DNA of 18,212 nt from DATILL01 sp035476575. GTDB taxonomy: Bacteria; Actinomycetota; Actinomycetes; Mycobacteriales; JACQDL01. Location: positions 1 to 18,212 of the forward strand of contig DATILL010000034.1 in the NCBI GenBank assembly GCA_035476575.1, given 5' to 3'. A program made the position numbers and the translations under genes. Of this stretch, positions 1-7,007 are shown one piece after another. The notes under the pieces are model-generated. The model was not told where the DNA came from and did not search any database. It saw only the letters and a program-made list of their open reading frames with translations. Within the stretch, counting starts at the first letter, position 1. Every line of letters begins with the position of its first letter.

Positions 1-30
1 ACAACAACTCGATGATCGTCGGAGGAGGAG
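1..30. repeat. Right half of a palindromic intergenic repeat, cut by the window edge
   Basis: The first bases (ACAACAACTCGATGATCG, then a GGAGG run) match the right arm of the palindromes at 6903-6974 and 7821-7890. The left arm and loop would lie outside the window. This makes three copies in 7.9 kb. The purine-rich G/A run that follows (about 20-50) also occurs after the other copies in shorter form. Confidence 0.6.
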
Positions 31-126
31 GGGAGGGGAGGAGGGAGGTGTACCGGCTGGGACCGGCGAGGGGTGGCGTTCGCCCAGCGCGTACGGGCTG
101 GCGGCTGGATCGTTTCCGGCGTTCAC

Positions 127-150
127 TTGTCATCACTGCAACGTTGTAAT
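127..150 (+). promoter_or_regulatory. Possible operator upstream of the RHH-like gene
   Basis: Positions 137-148 read TGCAACGTTGTA, a 12-bp palindrome with one mismatch and a central CG. This shape is typical of LacI-family operators. It lies about 30 bases before the start at 178, in a locally AT-richer stretch that also carries TTGTCA at 127-132. No well-spaced -10 could be assigned, so both the promoter and the regulator are inference. Confidence 0.25.
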
Positions 151-177
151 CAATGACGTGACTCAGCGGAGGATGAC

Positions 178-726
178 ATGCCTCGAGGATTTGGGCGCCC
201 CGGCGGCTGGCAGCAGGCGGACCTCCCGCCAGCCGACGACGTGGCGGGCTGGCTCGCCGGTCGGCTGCCGGACGGGTTGTTCGAGGGCGAGCCGGAGGTC
301 ACCGTCGACCGGGACGAGATCCTGATCGTCGGGACGATCGCCCAGCCCGACGGTGCTGAGGCGGGCAGCGCCGCGGCGGCCGAGAGCGGCCGGATCGCGC
401 GGTTTCGGGAGGAGACCCGGGAGGACCGGATCGGCGTCGCCCAGCAGGCCGAGCGGCGGTACCACCGGAAGGTGTCCTGGGGCGTGCGGTGCGGCGAGAG
501 CCACGAGCTGTTCAGCACGCTGTCCGCGCCGGTGATGACCAGGCTCCGGCAGTCCCAGCGGCAGGTGCTCGACACGCTGGTGGACGCCGGGGTGGCGCGG
601 TCCCGCTCGGAGGCGCTGGCCTGGTGCGTCCGGCTGGTCGGTGAGCACGCCGACGCCTGGCTGGCCGAGCTGCGGCAGGCGATGGAGCAGGTCGACGAGC
701 TGCGCGCCCGCGGTCCGGAGCTGTAA
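178..726 (+). CDS. Conserved hypothetical protein with C-terminal ribbon-helix-helix-like segment
   Basis: A 182-residue protein. The ATG at 178 has a GGAGG about five bases upstream. Residues 20-100 are acidic and then Arg/Glu-rich, with a short helix (GWLAGRLPD) and a strand (DEILIVGTI). Residues 113-155 (STLSAPVMTRLRQ..., then LVDAGVARSRSEALAWCVRLV) resemble a ribbon-helix-helix fold: a strand with a hydrophobic alternation, then a helix, an R-S-R-S-E-A turn and a second helix. RHH proteins bind DNA as dimers. The last 27 residues form a charged helix. I recall similar uncharacterised proteins in actinomycetes but cannot name a function. It could be a transcription factor or an antitoxin-like orphan; no toxin gene is adjacent. 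A strong hairpin at 755-820 follows the stop. Confidence 0.75.
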   Translation: MPRGFGRPGGWQQADLPPADDVAGWLAGRLPDGLFEGEPEVTVDRDEILIVGTIAQPDGAEAGSAAAAESGRIARFREETREDRIGVAQQAERRYHRKVSWGVRCGESHELFSTLSAPVMTRLRQSQRQVLDTLVDAGVARSRSEALAWCVRLVGEHADAWLAELRQAMEQVDELRARGPEL

Positions 727-754
727 CCGGCGCTGCCAATTTTTCGCGTCCCGG

Positions 755-820
755 CCCCTTGCTGTCGCGAAGATCCGGTGGTACACGCCCGCGTCTACCA
801 CCGGATCTCACGACAAGGGG
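755..820. terminator. Long imperfect hairpin, probable terminator between the RHH gene and the dehydrogenase
   Basis: AGATCCGGTGGTA (771-783) pairs perfectly with 796-808 around a 12-base loop. After a small internal loop GTCG (764-767) pairs with CGAC (811-814), and after a three-base bulge CCCCTT (755-760) pairs with AAGGGG (815-820). That is 23 base pairs in 66 bases. No T-run follows on +, as is common for actinobacterial terminators. It ends 28 bases before the TAGGGT element of the next gene, so it could also act as a regulatory structure. Confidence 0.6.
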
Positions 821-847
821 GTGGGCGGAGCTGACGGGCGGCGAGGC

Positions 848-853
848 TAGGGT
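848..853 (+). promoter_or_regulatory. Candidate -10 element (TAGGGT) for the dehydrogenase
   Basis: TAGGGT fits the actinobacterial TANNNT -10 pattern and lies 28 bases before the GTG at 882. It leaves room for a short leader with the ribosome binding site at 866-875. A similar TAG-type hexamer precedes several other genes in the window. No clear -35 is visible. Confidence 0.3.
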
Positions 854-881
854 ATGCGCAGAAGACAGGGAGGGGTTGACC

Positions 882-1907
882 GTGCGCGCCGCCGTCTACG
901 AGGGTCCTGGCAACATCCGGGTTGAGCAGGTCGCCGATCCGGAGATCATGCTTGACACCGACGCACTGGTCCGGGTCACCCATGCCGCGATCAGCGGCAA
1001 CGACCTGTGGTCATATCGCGGCTACGGCCAGCGCACCCCGGGCTCGCGGATCGGCCGGGAGCTCCTCGGCGTGGTCGAGGACGTCGGCACCGAGGTCCGC
1101 ACGGTGCGCCGCGGCGACGTGGTGATCGCACCCTCAGCGTTCTCCGACGGCACCTGCGAGTACTGCCTGTCCGGGCTGCACACCTCCTGTGTGGACGGCG
1201 GCGTCTGGGCCGAGCCGGGCCACGACGGCGGCCAGGGCGAGGCGGTCCGGGTGCCGAACGCCGACGGCACGCTGGTTGTCGTGCCCCGTACGCTGGCCAC
1301 CGCGTGGGCGCGGCTGCTGCCGCTGGCCGACGTCCTGCCGGCCGGGCACCACGCCGCGGTCTCGGCCGGTGTGGGCTACCGCAAGACGGTCGCCGTCGTG
1401 GGTGACGGCGCGGTCGGGCTGTCCGCGGTGCTGGCGGCGCGCCGGCTCGGCGCCGATCGGGTGATCATGCTCGGCCACCATCCCGAGCGGCTCGACCTGG
1501 TGCAGTCCCTCGGCGCGGCGGAGGCGGTCTACGGCCGCGACGACGCCGCGATTGAGCAGTTCATGAGCGTGTCCGGCGGCGCCGACTGCGTGCTGGAGTG
1601 CGTCGGCGCCCAGTCCGCGCTGGACACCGCGATCAAGATCGCGAAGGATGGCTCGACGATCGGCTACGTCGGCACGCCGCACCTGGTCGAGGGCCTGGAC
1701 CTGGCCCAGTTGTTCGGCCGCAACATCCGGCTGGCCGGCGGTGCCAGCCCGGCCCGGGCGTACCTGCCCGCGCTGCTCGCCGACGTGCTGTCCGGGCAGC
1801 TCGACGCCAGCCCGCTGTTCGATCTCACCCTGTCGCTGGACGACGTCGCGGACGGGTACGTCGCGATGGACGCCCGCAAGGCGCTGAAGGTGCACCTCGC
1901 TATCTGA
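882..1907 (+). CDS. Zinc-type medium-chain alcohol dehydrogenase family protein with altered catalytic zinc site
   Basis: 341 residues from the GTG at 882, which follows an AGGGAGGGG ribosome binding site and begins with the family-typical RAAVYEGPG; a TTG two codons earlier is the alternative. The N-terminal GroES-like domain is followed by a Rossmann domain with a VAVVGDGAVGLSAVLAARRLGA nucleotide-binding stretch near residues 166-187. Members normally oxidise alcohols or reduce aldehydes with NAD(P). Here the usual catalytic ligands Cys38 and His59 are Ser38 (in ISGND) and Arg59 (in IGRE). The structural zinc loop keeps Cys92, Cys95 and Cys103, with Asp89 in place of the first Cys. I recall that Asp as normal in an actinobacterial subgroup, whereas loss of the catalytic pair is not. 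The reading frame is intact, so it may be a reductase without catalytic zinc or a binding protein. Confidence 0.9.
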   Translation: MRAAVYEGPGNIRVEQVADPEIMLDTDALVRVTHAAISGNDLWSYRGYGQRTPGSRIGRELLGVVEDVGTEVRTVRRGDVVIAPSAFSDGTCEYCLSGLHTSCVDGGVWAEPGHDGGQGEAVRVPNADGTLVVVPRTLATAWARLLPLADVLPAGHHAAVSAGVGYRKTVAVVGDGAVGLSAVLAARRLGADRVIMLGHHPERLDLVQSLGAAEAVYGRDDAAIEQFMSVSGGADCVLECVGAQSALDTAIKIAKDGSTIGYVGTPHLVEGLDLAQLFGRNIRLAGGASPARAYLPALLADVLSGQLDASPLFDLTLSLDDVADGYVAMDARKALKVHLAI

Positions 1908-2004
1908 GCAGGTGGCGATCTGAGCGGGAGGCTGCTGGCGGCCCTGCCGGCCCGCGGCGCCGCGCTCACTCGACGAGGTCATGGTCGGATGCGAAGAGTG
2001 CTGC

Positions 2005-2010
2005 TAGCGT
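2005..2010 (+). promoter_or_regulatory. Candidate -10 (TAGCGT) for the Cys-rich small protein
   Basis: TAGCGT preceded by TGC resembles an extended -10. TGGTCG at 1982-1987 lies 17 bases upstream as a weak -35. The start codon at 2042 with its GGAGGT site is about 30 bases downstream. Confidence 0.3.
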
Positions 2011-2041
2011 CACGGTGGGTCACGATATGGAGGTGGACGCG

Positions 2042-2269
2042 ATGCAGGCGAAACCTGACCTTGTCCCAGTGGCGCGGTTCTGCGGTCAGTGTAGCTGTGG
2101 CTGCCCGGAGCTTTTCCTGGACACCGGCGCCCCTGACGAGCGGCGCGTAGTGATCACCGATGACTTCGGGCAGCGCGTCCAGATGAGTCTGGACCAGTTG
2201 CGTGACCTGGTGGACCAGGCCCGCGGCGGTGCGTTGGGTGAGGCCCTGATCTCGGCCAGCCGTCCTTAG
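2042..2269 (+). CDS. Small conserved Cys-rich protein of unknown function
   Basis: 75 residues. The ATG at 2042 is chosen because GGAGGT (2029-2034) sits seven bases before it; an ATG at 2027 in the same frame has no such site. Residues 18-26 read FCGQCSCGCPEL, so four Cys lie within eight residues, followed by an acidic segment with ERRVVITDDFGQRVQMS and a helical tail. The Cys spacing suggests a metal site (zinc or iron), but this is inference. I recall homologues of similar length in Streptomyces annotated as hypothetical. The longer frame upstream overlaps the dehydrogenase and is only its shadow. The stop overlaps the stop of the convergent trhA gene. Confidence 0.8.
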   Translation: MQAKPDLVPVARFCGQCSCGCPELFLDTGAPDERRVVITDDFGQRVQMSLDQLRDLVDQARGGALGEALISASRP

Positions 2270-2955
2270 CCGGCGTAGACGGCGAACCAGACCGCGATGT
2301 AGTGGCACGCCGCGGCCACGATCGTGCAGGCGTGGAACACCTCGTGGAAGCCGAACAGGTGCGGCGCCGGGTCTGGCCAGCGCAGCACGTACACCACCGC
2401 GCCGAAGCTGTACATCAGCCCGCCGACGAGCAGCAGCACCAGGGCGGTCACCCCGGCGCCCCGTAACAACGGCTCCAGCACGGCGACCGCAACCCAGCCC
2501 AGGCCAAGGTAGAGCGACACGGCGAGTGACCGGGGCGAGCTGGGCCAGATCACCTTCAGGATGACGCCGCCGAGCGCGCCGCCCCACACCACCGCCAGTA
2601 TCACCCGGCCGACGTGCCACGGCAGCGCCAGCAGGGCGAACGGCGTGTAGCTCCCGGCGATGAAGACGAAGATCATCGAGTGGTCCAGCCGCATCATCAC
2701 CGCCTTGGCCTGCTGCGACCAGCGAAGCCGGTGGTACGACGCGCTGGTGGCGAACAGCAGCAGCACGGTGCCGGCGTACACCGACGTGGCCAGCGCGGCC
2801 CGCGGCCCACGGGTGGCCGAGGCGACGGCGACCAGGCTGGCTCCGGTGGCGACGGAGACATAGCAGGCCCACGCGTGCAGCCAGCCACGCAGCCGCGGCC
2901 TGACGTCGGGCTGGACGACGAGGACTGCGGCGTCGGTGGTCACGGTCACGGTCAC
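2266..2955 (-). CDS. trhA: Hemolysin III / PAQR family membrane protein (TrhA-like)
   Basis: 229 residues with seven predicted membrane helices. Family motifs are visible: RLRGWLHAWACYV at the first helix, SASYHRLRW (Ser71 and His75 in a Ser-x3-His pattern), LDHSMIFVFIAGSYTPF around Asp91, and near the C terminus GFHEVFHACTIVAAACHY with a His-x3-His-type pair. These Ser/His/Asp residues form the metal site of the PAQR fold. Family members adjust membrane fluidity or lipid balance; haemolytic activity is historical. The GTG at 2955 is the first of three closely spaced GTG codons and no clear Shine-Dalgarno precedes it, so the exact start is uncertain by up to four codons. It is divergent from the prenyltransferase, as in mycobacteria (Rv1085c/Rv1086). 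Confidence 0.93.
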   Translation of the reverse strand: MTVTVTTDAAVLVVQPDVRPRLRGWLHAWACYVSVATGASLVAVASATRGPRAALATSVYAGTVLLLFATSASYHRLRWSQQAKAVMMRLDHSMIFVFIAGSYTPFALLALPWHVGRVILAVVWGGALGGVILKVIWPSSPRSLAVSLYLGLGWVAVAVLEPLLRGAGVTALVLLLVGGLMYSFGAVVYVLRWPDPAPHLFGFHEVFHACTIVAAACHYIAVWFAVYAG

Positions 2956-3043
2956 AGGTTACGGCACCGTAGGTTATGGCGGCGTGGATACACGGGTGTC
3001 ATTCTCGGAAACCCCCGCCCTTCTCGGCGTAGGCTCAGCCGAC
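2956..3043. promoter_or_regulatory. Divergent promoter region between trhA and the prenyltransferase
   Basis: An imperfect direct repeat AGGTTACGGC / AGGTTATGGC (2956-2965 and 2971-2980) flanks a small palindrome TACGGCACCGTA. The minus strand reads TAACCT close to the trhA start. On +, TAGGCT at 3030-3035 lies eight bases before the GTG at 3044, which would give an almost leaderless transcript. Assignments are by pattern only. Confidence 0.35.
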
Positions 3044-3811
3044 GTGAACCCCCGATCCCTCATCTACTCGGTGTACGAGCGGCGGTTGCTCGGTCAGCTC
3101 GCCGATGGCCCGGTCCCGCGACATGTGGGCGTGATCCTGGACGGCAACCGTAGGTGGGCCCGAGACGCCGGCTTCGAGGATGTCAACGACGGGCACCGGG
3201 TCGGTGCCGAGAAGATCGGGCAGCTTCTCGACTGGTGCCACGACACCGGCATCGACGTGGCCACGCTCTGGCTGCTGTCCACCGACAACCTGGCCAGAGA
3301 CCCGGCCGAGCTCGACCCGCTGCTCGCCATCATCGAGGACGTCGTCGACAGCCTGGCCGAGCGCACCAACCAGTACCAGCTCAAGATCGTCGGAGCACTG
3401 GACCTGCTGCCCACCCGGACGGCGCACGTGCTGAAGACCGCCGAGGAACGCACCCACGGCCGCTCCGGGGTGCTGGTGAACATCGCGGTCGGCTACGGCG
3501 GCCGGCGGGAGATCGCCGACGCGGTCCGGTCGCTGCTGTCCGAGCACGCCGAGCTCGGCACCTCGATCGAGGAGCTGGCCGGGATCCTGGACGTCGACCA
3601 CATCGCCGACCACCTCTACACCAAGGGCCAGCCCGACCCGGACCTGGTCATCCGGACCAGCGGCGAGCAGCGGCTGTCCGGCTTCCTGCTCTGGCAGAGC
3701 GCCCACTCGGAGTTCTACTTCCACGACGCCTACTGGCCGGACTTCCGCCGGGTCGACTTCCTGCGCGCACTGCGGGAGTACGCCCGCCGGCACCGCCGCT
3801 ACGGCACCTGA
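3044..3811 (+). CDS. Short-chain cis-isoprenyl diphosphate synthase (Rv1086-type, UppS family)
   Basis: 255 residues from the GTG at 3044; the frame is open further upstream but that part is not protein-like. The catalytic loop is HVGVILDGNRRWA with Asp33 as the magnesium ligand, followed by GHRVGAEKI. Near the C terminus RTSGEQRLSGFLLWQ begins at Arg204 and continues into SEFYFHDAYWPDF. These are the signature regions of cis-prenyltransferases, which condense isopentenyl diphosphate onto allylic diphosphates for cell-wall lipid carriers. The RTSGEQ and SEFYF variants and the RALREYARRHRRYG ending match my memory of mycobacterial Rv1086, which makes Z,E-farnesyl diphosphate, better than the long-chain Rv2361c. 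The product chain length is therefore inference. No clear Shine-Dalgarno is present, and a TAGGCT -10 immediately upstream fits leaderless translation. Confidence 0.93.
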   Translation: MNPRSLIYSVYERRLLGQLADGPVPRHVGVILDGNRRWARDAGFEDVNDGHRVGAEKIGQLLDWCHDTGIDVATLWLLSTDNLARDPAELDPLLAIIEDVVDSLAERTNQYQLKIVGALDLLPTRTAHVLKTAEERTHGRSGVLVNIAVGYGGRREIADAVRSLLSEHAELGTSIEELAGILDVDHIADHLYTKGQPDPDLVIRTSGEQRLSGFLLWQSAHSEFYFHDAYWPDFRRVDFLRALREYARRHRRYGT

Positions 3812-3865
3812 CCCCAGCCCGCTAGGCCACTGCGGCAACCGACCCCGGAGTGACAGACTGCCCCA

Positions 3866-5092
3866 ATGGATCTGGTCGCCGAGTACCTCCGCCTTGGCCT
3901 GCGGTTCGACCGGCTCGAAGAGGGCTTCGTCGACGCGTTCACCGGCGATCCGGCGCTGCGCCGGCTGGTGGAGAACGAGCCCAAACCCAACCCGCGCGCG
4001 CTGCACGCCAAGGCCCAGGAGCTGCTCGCCGCGCTGCCCTCCTCGGGGCTGCCGGCGGATCGGGCGGCCTTCCTGGCCGGTCAGCTCGGCGGCCTGGCGG
4101 TCAGCGCGCGCAAGTTCGCCGGCGAGCAGGTCGGCTTCGTCGACGAGGTCACGGCGTACTTCCAGGTGCGGCCGGAGCTCGGCGATGAGGACCAGTACGC
4201 CGAGGTGCACGCCGAGCTTGGCCGGCTGCTGCCCGGCGACGGCACGCTGACCGAGCGCTACGCGGCGTACCGGCGCCGCGACGAGTGCCCGCCGGCCAAG
4301 CTGGAGGGCGTCGTCGAGGTGCTGAACAGCGCGCTGCGCGACCTGGCCCGGTCCGGGTACGGCCTGCCGGAGCAGGAGACCGTCGAGTACCAGATCGTCA
4401 CCGACAAGCCGTGGAGCGGGTTCAACTACTACCTTGGCGGCTACCACTCGCGGGTGGCCATCAACGCCGACCTGCCGCACCGGCTGGCCCATCTGCCGCA
4501 CCTGGTGGCGCACGAGTCCTACCCGGGCCACCATACCGAGCACTGCCGCAAGGAGCGTGGCCTGGTCCGCCGTGCTGGCCAGGACGAGCAGCGGATCTTC
4601 CTGGTCAACACCCCGCAGTGCCTGCTCGCCGAGGGCTTGGCCGACCTCGGGCTGCGGGCGACGATCGGGACCGGCTGGGGGCCGTGGGCAGCGCAGATCT
4701 ACGCCGACCTCGGGCTGGGCTTCGAGGGCGAGATGGTCGAACGGGTCACGGCCGCGGTCGGCGGGCTGGACCGGGTGCGCCAGGACGCTGCGCTGCTGCT
4801 GCACGACCGGGGCCGGGACCCGGACGAGATCGTGGCGTACCTGACCAGGTGGCTGCTCGTCGGGGAGGACCGGGCTCGCCAGTCGCTGCGGTTCCTGTCG
4901 CACCCGCTGTGGCGGGCGTACACGTCGACCTACGTCGAGGGCTACCGGCTGCTGTCCGCCTGGCTGGACGCGCGCCCAGCCGGGCAGCCGGTGGCGGACC
5001 GGTTCGTCCGGCTCCTGGACGAGCCGCTCACCCCGGCCGGCGTGGCAGCCGAGCTCGACCCGGAGCCCAGGGTGGGCACCGTCCCAGCCTGA
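3866..5092 (+). CDS. DUF885 family metallopeptidase-like protein
   Basis: 408 residues, with the ATG at 3866 and only weak ribosome binding sequence before it (CGGAG at 3846-3850). The core motif is HESYPGHHTEH at residues 216-226. It has the His-Glu-x3-His-type spacing characteristic of DUF885 proteins, with a second acidic ligand candidate at Glu256 in LLAEGLADLGLRA. DUF885 proteins resemble zinc-dependent carboxypeptidases in fold, and most have no proven substrate. No signal peptide or membrane segment is visible, so it is probably cytoplasmic. The DNA is unusually uniform in GC, which generates long antisense open frames; these are shadows. It lies 54 bases after the prenyltransferase on the same strand and may be co-transcribed with it. 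Confidence 0.9.
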   Translation: MDLVAEYLRLGLRFDRLEEGFVDAFTGDPALRRLVENEPKPNPRALHAKAQELLAALPSSGLPADRAAFLAGQLGGLAVSARKFAGEQVGFVDEVTAYFQVRPELGDEDQYAEVHAELGRLLPGDGTLTERYAAYRRRDECPPAKLEGVVEVLNSALRDLARSGYGLPEQETVEYQIVTDKPWSGFNYYLGGYHSRVAINADLPHRLAHLPHLVAHESYPGHHTEHCRKERGLVRRAGQDEQRIFLVNTPQCLLAEGLADLGLRATIGTGWGPWAAQIYADLGLGFEGEMVERVTAAVGGLDRVRQDAALLLHDRGRDPDEIVAYLTRWLLVGEDRARQSLRFLSHPLWRAYTSTYVEGYRLLSAWLDARPAGQPVADRFVRLLDEPLTPAGVAAELDPEPRVGTVPA

Positions 5093-5495
5093 GCCGGCGA
5101 GGCAACGGCGAGCGGGCGTCGCAGTGCCGCCGGGACCGCGGGACCACCGGGACCGCGGGACGACCAGGACCGCCGGGACCACCAGGACTGCGAGGACCGT
5201 CGGGGACCGCCCACGGCCGGGAGCGGGCGCGGTGCCCGAGCACCGGACGGACCTCCACCCAATCCGGCGAGAGGTGCCCGTGCATTTTTGGCGTGTAGAG
5301 GTCGCGTTGGCAACGGTCGGCACGTACCTTCGTTCCAGGCGGCCCGCACCCAACGAGCTGCCCCAGGAGGTCCCACAAGGTGTTGTCGTCACACCGAGGC
5401 ACCGAGGGGACCGGCACCAGTCCCCTGCGTCTCCAGCACTGGGACGGTCCGGACCCTCGAGTAGCGGGTAGGGTGCACGCCCGCTGGGAGAGCCC
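5093..5495 (+). other. 403-base intergenic stretch: tandem repeat and structured phoH leader
   Basis: I see no gene here. The first part holds the 9-bp tandem repeat (5133-5210). The second part has small hairpins: GGTGT/ACACC (5379-5383 with 5391-5395), AGGGGAC/GTCCCCT (5405-5411 with 5420-5426) and the 10-bp palindrome GGTCCGGACC (5446-5455). A TAGGGT at 5469-5474 is a candidate -10 just before phoH. Mycobacterial phoH2 has an upstream antitoxin-like gene (PhoAT), and no equivalent could be recognised. Confidence 0.4.
5133..5210. repeat. 9-bp tandem repeat (GGACC-based), about nine units
   Basis: The GAC core recurs at 5134, 5142, 5151, 5159, 5168, 5177, 5186, 5195 and 5205, at 8-10 base intervals. 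The unit is close to GGACCRCCG. One + frame would encode a collagen-like Gly-Pro-Pro series, but that frame is antisense or shadow context and has no start of its own, so I treat it as non-coding minisatellite DNA. Confidence 0.6.
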
Positions 5496-6878
5496 ATGGC
5501 TGCTCGCCGTACGACGCGGACCCACGCCGAGAGAGCGGAGGTCCCGCGGACCGACCATCGCAACCGTGCGACAGTACGCACCGAGCCCGGCCGCCGTACC
5601 TACGTGCTGGACACCAGTGTCCTGCTGTCCGACCCCGGCGCGCTGGTGCGCTTCGGGGAGCACGAGGTGGTCCTGCCGCTCGTCGTGATCACCGAGCTGG
5701 AGGGCAAGCGGCATCACCCGGAGCTCGGCTGGTTCGCCCGGCAGACCCTCCGGCTGCTGGACGACCTGCGGATCCGGCACGGTCGGCTGGACGCGCCGGT
5801 CCCGGTGGGGGACCAGGGCGGCACGCTGAGCGTCGAGCTCAACCACGCCGACTCCGCTGTGCTCCCGCACGGCTTCCGGGCGGACACCAACGACGCCCGG
5901 ATCCTGGCGGTGGCGCTGAACCTCGCCGCCGACGGCCGGGACGTCGTCCTGGTCACCAAGGACATGCCGCTGCGGATCAAGGCGGCCGCGGTCGGGCTGA
6001 CGGCGGACGAGTACCGCGTGCTGGCTGTGGTCAACTCCGGCTGGACCGGCATGGTCGAGCTCGAGGTGAGCGCCGAGGACATCGACCGGCTGTACGACGG
6101 CGAGCGGCTGGACCTCGACACCGCGCTGGAGCTGCCCTGCCACACCGGGCTGGTGCTGGCCTCGCCGCGCGGCTCGGCGCTGGCCCGGGTCACGGCGGAC
6201 AAGCAGGTCCGGCTGGTGCGCGGGGACCGCGAGGCGTTCGGGCTGCACGGCCGGTCGGCCGAGCAGCGGGTCGCGCTGGACCTGCTGCTCGACCCGGACG
6301 TGGGCATCGTCTCGATGGGTGGGCGGGCCGGTACGGGAAAGTCGGCGCTTGCGCTGTGTGCCGGGCTGGAGTGCGTGCTGGAGCGCCGGCAGCACAAGAA
6401 GGTGGTCGTCTTCCGGCCGCTGTACGCCGTGGGCGGGCAGGAGCTGGGATACCTGCCCGGATCCGAGGGCGAGAAGATGGCGCCGTGGGCGCAGGCGGTG
6501 TTCGACACGCTCGGCGCGCTGGTGTCCCGGGACGTGATCGACGAGGTGCTCAGCCGCGGCATGCTGGAGGTGCTGCCGCTGACCCACATTCGGGGCCGGT
6601 CGCTGCACGAGGCGTTCGTGATCGTGGACGAGGCGCAGTCGCTGGAGCGTCAGGTGTTGCTGACCGTGCTGTCCCGGTTGGGTGCCGGGTCGCGGGTGGT
6701 GCTGACACACGACGTGGCGCAGCGGGACAACCTGCGGGTCGGCCGGCATGACGGGGTGGCGGCGGTGATCGAGACGCTCAAGGGGCACCCGCGGGTCGCG
6801 CACGTCACGCTGAACCGGTCCGAGCGTTCGCCGATCGCCGCGCTGGTGACCGAGATGCTGGAGGACATGCCCTTCTGA
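5496..6878 (+). CDS. phoH: PhoH family protein: PIN ribonuclease domain fused to PhoH ATPase (PhoH2)
   Basis: 460 residues, with the ATG at 5496 after GGGAGA. Residues 35-165 form a PIN domain: VLDTSVLL with Asp39, ITELEG with Glu67, RADTNDARI with Asp130 and Asp133, and TKDMPLR with Asp156 give the acidic nuclease site. Residues 250-460 are the PhoH P-loop ATPase, with Walker A GRAGTGKS (276-283) and Walker B FVIVDEAQS (Asp378, Glu379). Mycobacterial PhoH2 has this layout and is reported to unwind and cut RNA with ATP, so a role in RNA turnover under stress is expected. The first 33 residues are basic and probably disordered. It ends at a long perfect palindrome. Position relative to the prenyltransferase and fumarase genes matches Rv1095. 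Confidence 0.95.
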   Translation: MAARRTTRTHAERAEVPRTDHRNRATVRTEPGRRTYVLDTSVLLSDPGALVRFGEHEVVLPLVVITELEGKRHHPELGWFARQTLRLLDDLRIRHGRLDAPVPVGDQGGTLSVELNHADSAVLPHGFRADTNDARILAVALNLAADGRDVVLVTKDMPLRIKAAAVGLTADEYRVLAVVNSGWTGMVELEVSAEDIDRLYDGERLDLDTALELPCHTGLVLASPRGSALARVTADKQVRLVRGDREAFGLHGRSAEQRVALDLLLDPDVGIVSMGGRAGTGKSALALCAGLECVLERRQHKKVVVFRPLYAVGGQELGYLPGSEGEKMAPWAQAVFDTLGALVSRDVIDEVLSRGMLEVLPLTHIRGRSLHEAFVIVDEAQSLERQVLLTVLSRLGAGSRVVLTHDVAQRDNLRVGRHDGVAAVIETLKGHPRVAHVTLNRSERSPIAALVTEMLEDMPF

Positions 6879-6902
6879 GTGCCCCTTCCCAGCGATCCCT
6901 TT

Positions 6903-6974
6903 TCCCGGCGATCATCGGAGTTGTTGTCGCTGTTGGAGATCGACGAGCGACAACAACTCCGATGATCGCCGGGA
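6903..6974. terminator. 28-bp perfect palindrome (intergenic repeat copy), bidirectional terminator between phoH and the PIN gene
   Basis: Bases 6903-6930 pair perfectly with 6947-6974 around a 16-base loop beginning TGTTGGAGATC. The gene ends at 6878 (+) and 7008 (-) are convergent, so it fits a shared terminator. A GGAGG follows the right arm. The same loop and arm sequence recur at 7821-7890 and, in half, at the window start, so this is a dispersed element rather than a unique terminator. Confidence 0.85.
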
Positions 6975-7007
6975 GGTTGCCGGCGGGCGGGGCGGGCGGG
7001 GCGCAGG

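Noticed and set aside
4285..5298. Collagen-like Gly-Pro-Pro end of a + frame
   Set aside because: The frame is a shadow of DUF885 that happens to run into the 9-bp tandem repeat; there is no start or ribosome binding site for the collagen-like part.
3035..5581. 848-codon open frame on the minus strand
   Set aside because: It lies antisense to the prenyltransferase and the DUF885 gene. Its translation is Arg/Val/Gln/Gly-rich without motifs, typical of a shadow frame in GC-rich DNA.
5028..6803. 591-codon minus-strand open frame over phoH
   Set aside because: Antisense to a clear PIN-PhoH gene, His/Arg/Gln-rich with no domain.
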